Translations under genes and position numbers: made by a program | From: CAZEFK01 sp964511405 | Lineage (GTDB): Bacteria; Pseudomonadota; Alphaproteobacteria; Elsterales; Elsteraceae | Direction: 5' to 3' | NCBI GenBank assembly: GCA_964511405.1 | Contig: CAZEFK010000117.1 | Span: 1 to 23,473, forward strand | DNA: 23,473 nt | Notes under the pieces: generated by a model | Database searches by the model: none | Told to the model about the DNA's origin: nothing | Seen by the model: only the letters and a program-made list of their open reading frames with translations | Part shown: piece after piece, positions 1 to 9,096 of the stretch | How positions within the stretch are numbered: position 1 is the stretch's first letter | Layout of the letters: each line of letters starts with the position of its first letter

Positions 1-268
1 TCGGAAAGATCTGGCGGCCCTCGGCGACCTGGCCGATGCCGAGGTCGACGGTGCGATGGCTGGGCAGGCGCGTGATGTCGTGGCCCGAGAACCGGATCTG
101 CCCGCGCGCCACCCGGTGGATGCCGGCGATGGCGCGGATGAGCGAGGTCTTGCCGGCGCCGTTGGCGCCGACGATGGCCACCACCTCGCCGCGGCCGACG
201 GCGAGGCTGACCCCGTCCAGCGCCTGCATGTCGCCGTGGAACAGGTCGATGCCCTCGACCGCCAGCAT
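1..268 (-). CDS. livF: ABC importer ATP-binding protein LivF (partial, N-terminal part)
   Basis: This is the second ATPase of a branched-chain-amino-acid-type ABC importer and acts on the inner face of the cytoplasmic membrane. Only the first 89 codons lie in the window; the rest runs off the left edge. The ATG at 268 overlaps the livG stop codon (TGATG). The visible part begins MLAVEGIDLFHGDMQALDGV and carries a Walker A motif GANGAGKT at about residues 34-41. It then shows the LivF-type stretch IGQVAEGRQIFP leading into the Q-loop region, which separates LivF from LivG. It is the last gene of the livHMGF run seen here. The substrate cannot be read from the ATPase; members of this family carry branched-chain amino acids, urea, amides or aromatic acids. 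Confidence 0.93.
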   Translation of the reverse strand, partial: MLAVEGIDLFHGDMQALDGVSLAVGRGEVVAIVGANGAGKTSLIRAIAGIHRVARGQIRFSGHDITRLPSHRTVDLGIGQVAEGRQIFP

Positions 269-993
269 CACGCCAGCGCCTCGTCGCCGAGATAGCACTC
301 GAGCACCCGCGGATCGCGGGTCACTTCGGCCGGCGTGCCTTCGGCGATCAGCTCGCCATGGTGCAGCACCGCGACGGTGCGGCTCAACGCCATGACCGCG
401 CGCATCACATGCTCGATCAGCAGGATGGTGACGCCGGTGGTGCGGTTGATCTCGGCCAGCCAGCCGACCATGCGGTCGGTCTCGGTCGGGCGCAGGCCGG
501 CCATCACCTCGTCCAGCAACAGCAGGCGCGGGCGCGTCGCCAGCGCCCGCGCGACCTCCAGCCGCTTGCGGTCGGGCAGGGTCAGGCCGGCCGCACGCAG
601 ATCACGCTTGGGCGCCAGCTCCAGCCGCTCCAGCACCTCGTCGGCGATCCGCCGCGCCTCGGCGACGCTGCCGGCGGTGCGCAGCGCCCCGACCATGACA
701 TTGTCCAGCACCGTCAGTCCGGCGAACGGCCGGACGATCTGGAAGGTGCGCGCGATCCCGGCCTGGCACACCTGATCCGGGCGGCAGCCGTCGATGCGCC
801 GGCCGGCGAACCGGATGGCGCCGGCGTCGGGCCGGAGTACACCGGCGATCAGGTTGAACAGCGTGGTCTTGCCGGCGCCGTTCGGGCCGATCAGCGCGTG
901 GATGGCGCCCTCCTCCACGCCCAAGCTCACGCCCTGCACGGCCTTGAGGCCGCGGAAGCTCTTGGCCACCCCGTCGAGGTCGAGCAGCGCCAT
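268..993 (-). CDS. livG: ABC importer ATP-binding protein LivG
   Basis: This is the first ATPase of the Liv-type importer, 241 residues. I start it at the ATG at 993, which overlaps the livM stop codon as TGATG. A longer in-frame start at 1038 would add 15 residues lying inside livM and is unlikely. Motifs are Walker A GPNGAGKT (36-43), Q-loop Gln85 in the LivG-typical RTFQIVRPF, Walker B LLLLDE (157-162) and switch His195 in LLIEHVM. The ABC signature region reads LTLPDRKRLEVARAL rather than the classical LSGGQ form; LivG proteins commonly diverge here. The C-terminal extension with GTPAEV and YLG is also typical of LivG. The protein is cytoplasmic and pairs with LivF under LivH and LivM. 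It is translationally coupled on both sides. Confidence 0.95.
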   Translation of the reverse strand: MALLDLDGVAKSFRGLKAVQGVSLGVEEGAIHALIGPNGAGKTTLFNLIAGVLRPDAGAIRFAGRRIDGCRPDQVCQAGIARTFQIVRPFAGLTVLDNVMVGALRTAGSVAEARRIADEVLERLELAPKRDLRAAGLTLPDRKRLEVARALATRPRLLLLDEVMAGLRPTETDRMVGWLAEINRTTGVTILLIEHVMRAVMALSRTVAVLHHGELIAEGTPAEVTRDPRVLECYLGDEALA

Positions 994-1991
994 CAGCCCA
1001 CCGGATCCAGGCCCAGGCGCCGGGCGAGCCACGGCCACACGCCGGCAGGCCGCACCACCAGGATCCCGATCAGCACCAGCCCATAGACAACCTGCTTCAG
1101 GCCGCTCGCCTGGATGCCGGCGATGCCGATCGCCCAGCTGGTCAGCTCGCCCAGCGGCGTCAGCAGGAAGGCGCCGACGATCGGGCCGAACACCGTGCCC
1201 AGGCCACCGATGATCGGCGCCAGGATCAGCTCGATCGACCGTGCCTTGCTGAAGATCTCACTTGGAAACAAGTTGTTGAAGTAGAAGGCGAAGAATACGC
1301 CGGCCAGGGACGTCATAGCGGCCGACAGCAGGGTGGCCAGCATCTTGCAGCGGAAGACATCGACACCGCAGGCCGCGGCCGCGTCCTGGTCTTCGCGGAT
1401 CGCCTGCCAGTAATAGCCCAGCCGGGTGCGCAGCAGCCCGTGGCTGAGCGCGGCGGCGGCGGCCACCAGGGCCAGGATGACGTAATAGAACAGCAGCGGT
1501 CCGCCGCGCAGGTTGGCAAGGTCGATGCCCTGGCGGCTCGACACCGGCAGGAAAAAGCCGCCGGAGCCGCCGAGCCAGCCGATATGGTCGAACAGGATGC
1601 GCGTGAACTCCGCGAAGGCGATCGTCAGCAGCGCAAAATAGACGCCGCGCACGCCGAACCGGAAGCCCAGCCAGCCGACGGCCCCGCCCGCCACGGTCGC
1701 CGCAACGACGGCCAGGGGGGCCCCGGCCCATGGGCCCAGTCCGGCATGCACGAACAGCGCGGCGCTGGCATAGGCGCCGAGGCCGACATAGAGCGAATGC
1801 CCCAGCGACAGCTGGCCCGCGAACCCCATCATGACGTTCCAGGCCTGACCGACATAGGCCATGAACAGGCACAGGATCAGGACCGACAGCAGATAGTCGC
1901 CGACCACCAGCGGCGCCGCCAGCAGGGCCACCAGCAGCAGCCCCAAGGCCACGCGCGCCCGGCCCGGGATCGCCGACAGCGCCGCGGTCAC
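993..1991 (-). CDS. livM: ABC importer permease LivM
   Basis: Inner-membrane permease of the Liv-type importer, 332 residues, the usual LivM length. It is very hydrophobic with about eight to ten predicted membrane segments. The family hallmark GFAGQLSLGH followed by YVGLGAYASA lies near residues 56-78, and the cytoplasmic coupling stretch R-LGYYWQAIREDQDAAAACG sits near residues 190-210. The start is GTG at 1991, overlapping the livH stop as GTGA, so translation is probably coupled to livH. It forms the channel with LivH, powered by LivG and LivF. The extreme C-terminus (VVRPAGVWPWLARRLG) is ordinary for the family. Confidence 0.95.
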   Translation of the reverse strand: MTAALSAIPGRARVALGLLLVALLAAPLVVGDYLLSVLILCLFMAYVGQAWNVMMGFAGQLSLGHSLYVGLGAYASAALFVHAGLGPWAGAPLAVVAATVAGGAVGWLGFRFGVRGVYFALLTIAFAEFTRILFDHIGWLGGSGGFFLPVSSRQGIDLANLRGGPLLFYYVILALVAAAAALSHGLLRTRLGYYWQAIREDQDAAAACGVDVFRCKMLATLLSAAMTSLAGVFFAFYFNNLFPSEIFSKARSIELILAPIIGGLGTVFGPIVGAFLLTPLGELTSWAIGIAGIQASGLKQVVYGLVLIGILVVRPAGVWPWLARRLGLDPVG

Positions 1992-2857
1992 GCCCGCCCC
2001 CCGAACAGGCCTTGCGGCCGCAGCACCATGACCAGGATCAGCAGGCCGAACGAGACCATCGATTTCATCGAAGGCTCCACCAGATAGCCGGACAGCGCCT
2101 CGGACACCCCGATCACCACGCCGCCGCCCAACGCCCCGCCCAGGCTGCCAAGCCCGGCCAGGATCACGATGGTGAAGGCCAGAAGGGTGAAGTCGGGCGC
2201 CAGGTCCGGGGTGGCGTCGACCAGCAGCAGCATGATGCAGCCCGCCGCGCCGACGCAGGCCGCCCCGATGCCGAACGCCAGGGCGTACAGGCGCCGGTGG
2301 TCGAGCCCGATGACCTGGGCGCCCAGCAGGTTATCGGCCACTGCCCGGATCGCCTTGCCGGTCAGGCTGAGCCGGAAGAACAGGAACAGCGCCGACGCCA
2401 GCAGCGCTGCGGCCACCGCGCCATAGACCCGGACCTTGTCGACCACCAGCGGGCCCAGGCTGACGCTGTCGAAGGCGTAGTCGAGCGTGACCGTGACCGC
2501 GTCAGGGCCGAAGGCGATCAGCAGCGCGTTCGACAGAATCAGCGCCACCGCCACCAGCAGCAGGAACTGGACATGGTCCGGCTGGGTCACGAAGCGATTG
2601 ATCAGTCCGCGCTGCAAGGCATAGCCGAACAGGAACAGGAGCGCTGCCATCGCCGGGATCGCCGCCATCGGATCGACGCCGAGCGCCGAGGCCAGCAGGT
2701 AGGCGCCGTACATGCCCAGCACCATCATCTCGCCATGGGCAAAGTTGACGACCCGCACGACGCCGAAAATCACCGATAGCCCCAGGGCCATCAGACCATA
2801 GACCAGGCCGGTGAGAACGCCCTTGGCCACGATGTTCAGCAACAGGTCCAACGCCAC
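1988..2857 (-). CDS. livH: ABC importer permease LivH
   Basis: Inner-membrane permease of the Liv-type importer, 289 residues from the GTG at 2857. I prefer this start because a strong ribosome binding site, GAGGAG, lies about 9 nt upstream (near 2867-2872). The ATG at 2899 has no such site and would add 14 hydrophilic residues. The protein has about eight membrane segments. It shows the family pattern near the N-terminus, GLVYGLMALGLSVIFGVV followed by VNFAHGE, and ends with MVLRPQGLFG, the standard LivH terminus. It is the first gene of the livHMGF unit. No periplasmic binding protein (LivK) is next to it, so the binding protein must be encoded elsewhere, most simply beyond livF. Confidence 0.94.
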   Translation of the reverse strand: MALDLLLNIVAKGVLTGLVYGLMALGLSVIFGVVRVVNFAHGEMMVLGMYGAYLLASALGVDPMAAIPAMAALLFLFGYALQRGLINRFVTQPDHVQFLLLVAVALILSNALLIAFGPDAVTVTLDYAFDSVSLGPLVVDKVRVYGAVAAALLASALFLFFRLSLTGKAIRAVADNLLGAQVIGLDHRRLYALAFGIGAACVGAAGCIMLLLVDATPDLAPDFTLLAFTIVILAGLGSLGGALGGGVVIGVSEALSGYLVEPSMKSMVSFGLLILVMVLRPQGLFGGRA

Positions 2858-2992
2858 GGCGCTAGGCTCCTCTGCGCCGGTCAGAGCCGACTCGCCCATT
2901 CATTGCGCTTGGCCCCGATGCCGGATACCCGATAAGGTGAATTGTGCCGCCACGCCGGTTCCATTCCTCGCCGCTTTGCAGTCCTCATCCTG

Positions 2993-3202
2993 ATGGCCAA
3001 TCCGCTTCCGCAACAACGCCTTCTGCTCGAAATGCTGGTTATGGCCGGGGACATTGCAGTGACGACGGCACCGGACGATTCGGTGCTGTGGCGGACCCTG
3101 CGTGAGTGCCAGAAGGCGGGCTGGATCACGTTGAACCGCTTCGCCCACACCCACGCGGCCAGCATTACCACGGCCGGCCGCCGAATCGTCAAGGAGCCGT
3201 AG
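2993..3202 (+). CDS. Small winged-helix-like protein, unknown function
   Basis: A 69-residue protein on the plus strand, divergent from livH and convergent with the next gene. I do not recognise a named family. The pattern is helix LLLEMLVMAG, an acidic linker, then VLWRTLRECQKAGWITL and a basic end ITTAGRRIVK. This resembles a small winged helix: a recognition helix followed by a wing ending in T-x-AGR, as in many short DNA-binding proteins. The ATG at 2993 is the most sensible start; an upstream in-frame TTG at 2942 would add 17 residues without a binding site. No clear Shine-Dalgarno sequence is visible. A DNA-binding role is inference from the pattern only. Confidence 0.55.
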   Translation: MANPLPQQRLLLEMLVMAGDIAVTTAPDDSVLWRTLRECQKAGWITLNRFAHTHAASITTAGRRIVKEP

Positions 3203-3220
3203 GCGGGGCGGCGCGGGCGC

Positions 3221-4222
3221 TCAGGACAGCTTCAGCCCGTGCAGGTTCTTCAGGTGGCTTTCGACCAGCTTCAGGTTCGGCGTCACGCGCTCGACCATGA
3301 AGGCGACGCGCTGATCGGTCGTGCTTTCCTTGAGGCGGCCGCTGCGAGTGCGGAAGCGATGGTTCCAGGCTGCGATCTTGACCTGCCAGATGCACAGGAC
3401 CGCGCCCACCGACGGATACTGGTCCTCGATGCTGTCGCGCATGTCCTTGAACCGCTCGGGCGTGATGTCGACCCAGACCGAGCCGATGTTCTTGAACCCT
3501 TCGAAGAAGGCGTTCAGGCTTTTGACCGTCTCGGTCCCCGCCATCAGGATGTCGTAACAGCGTTGCTTCAGCTGCGGATGGCGGAAGTGCGCGGTTGGAT
3601 CGTCATACAGCGCCTTGATGTCCAGCAGGAAGGTCTCGAGCGGCTTGCGCAAGTCCTCGAAGCAGCGCCGGTAGAACCCGATCGCCAGAATCATCTCGCC
3701 TAGGCCGGCGATGTAGTTCACTAGATGCTCGGGCTGGATCTCGAACTTCTTGGCCAGCGCCATCACGTTGCGCGTCACGATCTCCTTGTTGTTGCCCTCC
3801 AGCATCGCGCGCATGCTGGCGCGATCGCCGGCTTCCTGCTTGCCGTCTTCGAAGATCAGCTTGAACAGCGCGCGGGTGTAATCGCGGGTGTACTCCTCGA
3901 GCTTGGCGCGCTCGTCATCGGGCAGGGCCAGTTTCTCGAACTCCTGCTCCGACATGTGGTCGGACATCGCGGCGCGCAGGGTATAGACGTCGAAGCTGCG
4001 CAGGCGCAGCAGCGCGGCCAGCTTCTCCTTGTCGTCCGCCGACAGATTGAGCTCGCTGGCCGCCTGTTCCGCATTGCGGCCACCGATACCCACTTCTTCG
4101 GCGTTGAAGAAATCGATGGTCGGCGACAGATCGCTGACCAGCACGATCCGCGCCCGCCGGAGATTGATGCTGTCGAACAGATTCCAGCGATCGAGGGGAA
4201 GCTCGAAAAATCGCTCGAACAT
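3221..4222 (-). CDS. Conserved-looking soluble protein of unknown function
   Basis: A 333-residue protein that I cannot place in a family. It starts at the ATG at 4222, where the sequence becomes protein-like (MFERFFELPLDRWNLFDSI) and a purine-rich GGGGA lies about 12 nt upstream. The frame stays open to 4528, but the upstream part is Arg/Gly-rich and looks non-coding. There is no signal peptide or membrane segment. The protein looks mainly helical with many charged residues, and alternates acidic helices (DDKEKLAALLRLRSF, DERAKLEEYTRDY) with a hydrophobic core near LVNYIAGLGEMILAIGFYRR. Its only divergent neighbour is a histidine kinase gene, 328 bp away. No enzyme motif is evident. Confidence 0.8.
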   Translation of the reverse strand: MFERFFELPLDRWNLFDSINLRRARIVLVSDLSPTIDFFNAEEVGIGGRNAEQAASELNLSADDKEKLAALLRLRSFDVYTLRAAMSDHMSEQEFEKLALPDDERAKLEEYTRDYTRALFKLIFEDGKQEAGDRASMRAMLEGNNKEIVTRNVMALAKKFEIQPEHLVNYIAGLGEMILAIGFYRRCFEDLRKPLETFLLDIKALYDDPTAHFRHPQLKQRCYDILMAGTETVKSLNAFFEGFKNIGSVWVDITPERFKDMRDSIEDQYPSVGAVLCIWQVKIAAWNHRFRTRSGRLKESTTDQRVAFMVERVTPNLKLVESHLKNLHGLKLS

Positions 4223-4550
4223 TCGCCCGTTGTCCCCTGCAGCATGGTGTCCCAAGAGGGGCTTTTTAGCGGTTTGCCCGCCGTCGCGCCATCCCCATAT
4301 AGCCCCTGCGGCGGCTGTTCCTTCGCGCGACCGGCGGGGTGGTCCAGATCCAATCCCGGCGATGTCCGACAACTTGCCTCGCGACCGGAACGGCGCAACA
4401 CTCCGGGACCCTCGATGGACGACTGCGATGCTGCGCCTTGCCCGCGATTCCTCGGTTCCGTCCCGCCCGACGCCCAGCTGTCCAGCGCGGCCGCACGGCC
4501 GGCGCAGCGCCCAGCGCCGTCGGCCCACCCTCTAGCCGCCCGTCCTGCCT
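4223..4550. other. Divergent intergenic region with no gene seen
   Basis: This 328-bp gap separates the unknown protein gene (minus) from the histidine kinase gene (plus) and must hold promoters for both. I see no convincing sigma-70 promoter pair. An AT-rich patch near 4296-4302 reads CTATATG on the minus strand and could be a -10 element for the unknown gene, but no good -35 lies at the right distance. An in-frame TAG at 4533-4535 fixes the upstream limit of the kinase reading frame. No tRNA, repeat or obvious operator is visible. Confidence 0.5.
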
Positions 4551-6235
<1,685 letters not shown>

Positions 6236-6239
<4 letters not shown>

Positions 6240-6961
6240 ACGCCGGCGAACGCCGCAGCGAAGGCCGGATAGGTTTCGGCCAGCTCATCGGCGACCTGTC
6301 CCCCCAGCAGGGCCCGGTCCTGGGGATCGGGCTCGGGCGTGGTCGCGACCGGATCGGCGCGGTCGTAGCCGAACCCTGTCGCCGCCGCGATCGACTCCGC
6401 GGTCTCGCCGGGATGCACGCTGTCCAGCCGGAAGCGCCCGGCGGTGCGGTCGAAGCCGAACTGCGCGCGGCCGGTGACCAGGGCCACCGGTCCGCCGCGG
6501 CGCCAGATGCCGGGCGGGCTGGTGCCGGGTGCGCTGACGAAGTCGACCCGAGGCACCAGCACCCGCGGGCTGTGCTCCTCACGGAACAGGATCACCCGCG
6601 GGATCTGGAAATAGAGATAGGCCGACCCGAAGGAACCGGGAAAGCGCACCGTGGTTTCCGGATAGGTGCCGATCCCGACCAGGTTGACGTTGGCGCTGCC
6701 GTCGATCTGGCCGCCGCCCAGGAAGAAGGCGTCGATGCGGCCCTGGGCGGCGCAGTCGAACAGCTCGCGGCCGCCGTCGGTGAAGGCGTTGTGGCGCTGG
6801 CTGCCGAGCAGCAGCACCCGCTTGGCGCCGCCCGAGCGCGCCCGGGCCAGGAGCGCCGCCGCCCCGGGGATCGGCGACTGGGCGCCGACCGCGATGGTGC
6901 GCGCCGGCTCCAGCAGCCGGGCCAGGCATGCGATCAGCAGGGCGGTGCGCGCCGGATCCAT
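6236..6961 (-). CDS. CoA-transferase-family subunit B (IpdB/GctB-like)
   Basis: Second subunit of a two-subunit class I CoA-transferase, 241 residues. The ATG at 6961 overlaps the stop of the A subunit (TGATG), so the two are translated together. The motif GGGQIDGSANVNLVGIG near residues 81-97 and the later RVDFVSAPG are hallmarks of the beta subunit of the glutaconate CoA-transferase/IpdB branch. In classical members a catalytic Glu near residue 54 carries the CoA as a thioester. Here the aligned stretch is LLLGSQRHNAF (50-60), with Ser54 and Gln55 and no Glu. IpdAB-type enzymes that work as CoA-dependent ring hydrolases also lack that Glu, so a hydrolase or lyase role is possible. The protein is cytoplasmic. 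The substrate is unknown. Confidence 0.88.
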
Positions 6962-7761
6962 CACGCGGCCGCCGGCAGCCCCGCCAGATAGGCCTGGAAC
7001 CCGGCCTCGGTGCGGGCGGCCGCGGCGTAGCGCCGGAGCTCGGCAGCGTCGGCCTCGTAGCAGCCCGGCAGCCCCAGCGGCCACGCCCCGCGCTCGGCCT
7101 GGGCGACGGCACCGACATAGAGCGCCGGCAGCACGCCGGCCGCCGTCGCCTCGTCTGCCAGCAACGAGCCCTCGACGATCGTCTCGACCGTGACCAGGGC
7201 GGTGGCCGCGGCGTGGGCCATGGTCGCCAGCTCGCGCCGGCGGCCGATCCAGACATTGCCGTCCCGGTCGGCCTTGGGCGCATGGAACAGCGCGACATCG
7301 GGGCGGATGGCCGGCAACAGCACGATCGGGTCGCCGGCCTGGAACGGGTTGTCGACGATCCGCCAGTCGGGCCGGTGGACGACCAGGTCGCTGCCGATGA
7401 GGCCGCGCAGCGGCAGGAACGGGACGCCCTTCTCGCTGGCCTGCAACGCCGCATGGATCGCTGGGCACGTGCTGTCGCGGAGCGCCAGGCTGCGCCGGCG
7501 CACGGCCTCGGCGAAGCGCGGCGCCGCCCCCGCCTCGCCCAGGGTCACGGCCGCCGCCTCCAGCTCGGCGACCCGGCCGGCGCCGATCAGCAGGTCGGCC
7601 TGGATCCCGGTGGTCGGCACGGCCAGCAATTTGAGGCCCGCGGTCCCGGTGCCGAGCAGCGCACGGGTCGCGGCCATCGCCACGCCGGCATAGTCCGGGG
7701 GGATCGCGATCCGGTGGCCGGGCTGGATCCGGCCGACCAGCATATCCAGCGCAACGATCAT
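6961..7761 (-). CDS. CoA-transferase-family subunit A (IpdA/GctA-like)
   Basis: First subunit of the two-subunit CoA-transferase-like enzyme, 266 residues. The ATG at 7761 overlaps the stop of the PLP-enzyme gene as ATGA. The sequence keeps the alpha-subunit pattern: a glycine-rich turn around residues 40-62 with the PTTGIQADLLIGAG stretch, then GVPFLPLRGLIGSDL (112-126), and DVALFHAPKADRDGNVWIG (about 155-173). These are diagnostic for the glutaconate CoA-transferase/IpdA branch rather than the acetoacetate or succinyl-CoA branch. It forms a heterodimer or heterotetramer with the downstream B subunit. Coupling to a sulfur-amino-acid-type PLP enzyme upstream is unusual and suggests a shared pathway. 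Substrate specificity cannot be assigned. Confidence 0.88.
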   Translation of the reverse strand: MIVALDMLVGRIQPGHRIAIPPDYAGVAMAATRALLGTGTAGLKLLAVPTTGIQADLLIGAGRVAELEAAAVTLGEAGAAPRFAEAVRRRSLALRDSTCPAIHAALQASEKGVPFLPLRGLIGSDLVVHRPDWRIVDNPFQAGDPIVLLPAIRPDVALFHAPKADRDGNVWIGRRRELATMAHAAATALVTVETIVEGSLLADEATAAGVLPALYVGAVAQAERGAWPLGLPGCYEADAAELRRYAAAARTEAGFQAYLAGLPAAA

Positions 7762-9020
7762 CGGGCGCCGAGCGCCGCCTCCAGGTCGGCGATCAGGTCG
7801 CCCGCGTCCTCGATGCCCACCGACAGGCGGACCAGGCTCTCGGCGATGCCCATCTCGGCGCGCCGCGCCGGACCCAGCTCGTGGAAGATGGTCGTGGCTG
7901 GCGCGATCGCCAGCGTCCGGCTGTCGCCCAGGCTGCTCGCCCGCACCACCACGCGCAGCCGGTCCAGCACCGCCGCGACCGAGAGGTTCGGCTTGAGCTC
8001 GAACGACATCAGGTAACCGGGATGGCGGAACAGGGTCTGGGCCCGCTGGTGCTGCGGATGGCTGGCAAGGCCTGGATAGTGAACCCGCTCGACCGCCGGA
8101 TGGGCGGCCAGCATCTGCGCGATGGCCCGGGCATTCTCGGCCGATTGCCGCACCCGCAGCGCCAGGGTCTCCAGTCCCAGCGCGATGGCCCCGGCGTCGC
8201 CGCTGGCCAGGGTCGCGCCCTTGTCGCGCCGTCCCAGCTTGCGCAGCTGGGTCAGATAGGCTTGAGGGCCGAGGCTGCGATAGGCGTCCTCGATGACCGG
8301 ACGCGACCGGCTCCAGTCCAAGGCGCCGGTGTCGGTGACGGTGCCGCCCAGGACCCGGCCGTGGCCGCCCAGGATCTTGGTCAGGGAATGCACGACCAGC
8401 GACGCGCCCACCGCCTTGGGCTGGAAGGCCAGGGGCGAGGTAATCGTGTTGTCGACCAGGTAGGCGATGCCGTCGCGGGCGGCAATGCGGCCGATCTCGG
8501 CCAGATCAGGCACCTGCGTGCGCGGATTGGCGATCGTTTCCACCATGATCAGCACGGTGCGCGCGCGCACCGCGGCGGCGACCGCCGCCGCATCGGTGAC
8601 GTCGACGAAGTCGACCTCGACGCCGAAGCGCCGGCGGTAGCTGTTCAGCAGCGACACCGTGTTGGCAAACAGGAAGCGCGAGGCGATCACGTGGTCGCCG
8701 GCCCGCAGCAGGGTCGCGAGCACCGCGTCGTAGGCGGCCATCCCGGTCGAGAACGCCAGGGTCCCGACCCCGCCCTCCAGCGCCGTGATCTTGCGCTCCA
8801 GCGCCGCCGCGGTCGGGCTGCCCTGCCGGCCATAGCCGAAGCCGGGCTGGCGGCCCTGATAGGTCGCCTCCATGGTCGCGGTGTCGGCAAACTCGTAGGC
8901 GACCGAGTCGAAGCGCTGCTCGAACAGCGCCCCGTAGGGCAGCTCCCCGGTCAAGCGGTCGTGATGGACCAGCAGCGTTGCAGGCTTGAGCGCGGCGGGA
9001 TCGAACGGATCGGACGGCAT
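7758..9020 (-). CDS. Cys/Met metabolism PLP-dependent enzyme (trans-sulfuration family)
   Basis: A 420-residue fold-type I PLP enzyme of the cystathionine gamma-synthase/beta-lyase/homoserine sulfhydrylase family. I start it at the ATG at 9020 (MPSDPFDPAALKPAT); the upstream extension to 9194 is arginine-rich and implausible. Key residues are Tyr63 and Arg65 in YGRQGSPT (cofactor phosphate binding from the neighbouring subunit), Gly93-Met94 in STGMAA, Asp190 in VDNTITSP, and the Schiff-base Lys215 in HSLTKILGGHG. Where lyases have a catalytic Tyr (YGG/YGC motif) this protein has Phe118 in FLFANT, a change also known in sulfhydrylases of the MetZ type; the YGRxG motif is more like beta-lyases. 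The exact reaction (lyase, gamma-synthase or sulfhydrylase) is therefore open. It is the first gene of a coupled trio with two CoA-transferase subunits. Confidence 0.9.
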   Translation of the reverse strand: MPSDPFDPAALKPATLLVHHDRLTGELPYGALFEQRFDSVAYEFADTATMEATYQGRQPGFGYGRQGSPTAAALERKITALEGGVGTLAFSTGMAAYDAVLATLLRAGDHVIASRFLFANTVSLLNSYRRRFGVEVDFVDVTDAAAVAAAVRARTVLIMVETIANPRTQVPDLAEIGRIAARDGIAYLVDNTITSPLAFQPKAVGASLVVHSLTKILGGHGRVLGGTVTDTGALDWSRSRPVIEDAYRSLGPQAYLTQLRKLGRRDKGATLASGDAGAIALGLETLALRVRQSAENARAIAQMLAAHPAVERVHYPGLASHPQHQRAQTLFRHPGYLMSFELKPNLSVAAVLDRLRVVVRASSLGDSRTLAIAPATTIFHELGPARRAEMGIAESLVRLSVGIEDAGDLIADLEAALGAR

Positions 9021-9096
9021 GGGACCTGACTCGAGGACTGTACCTGGGGCATCAATGGCCCGGGCAACCCTAGAGCAGAACGCCGCCGCGCGATAC

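Noticed and set aside
4234..4267. CCCCT/AGGGG hairpin followed by five T on the plus strand
   Set aside because: The stem is only 5 bp with an 18-base loop and no plus-strand gene leads into it; likely chance.
9021..9096. Possible riboswitch before the Cys/Met-type PLP enzyme
   Set aside because: The gap is only 76 bp and shows no SAM-riboswitch-like multi-helix layout or following terminator.
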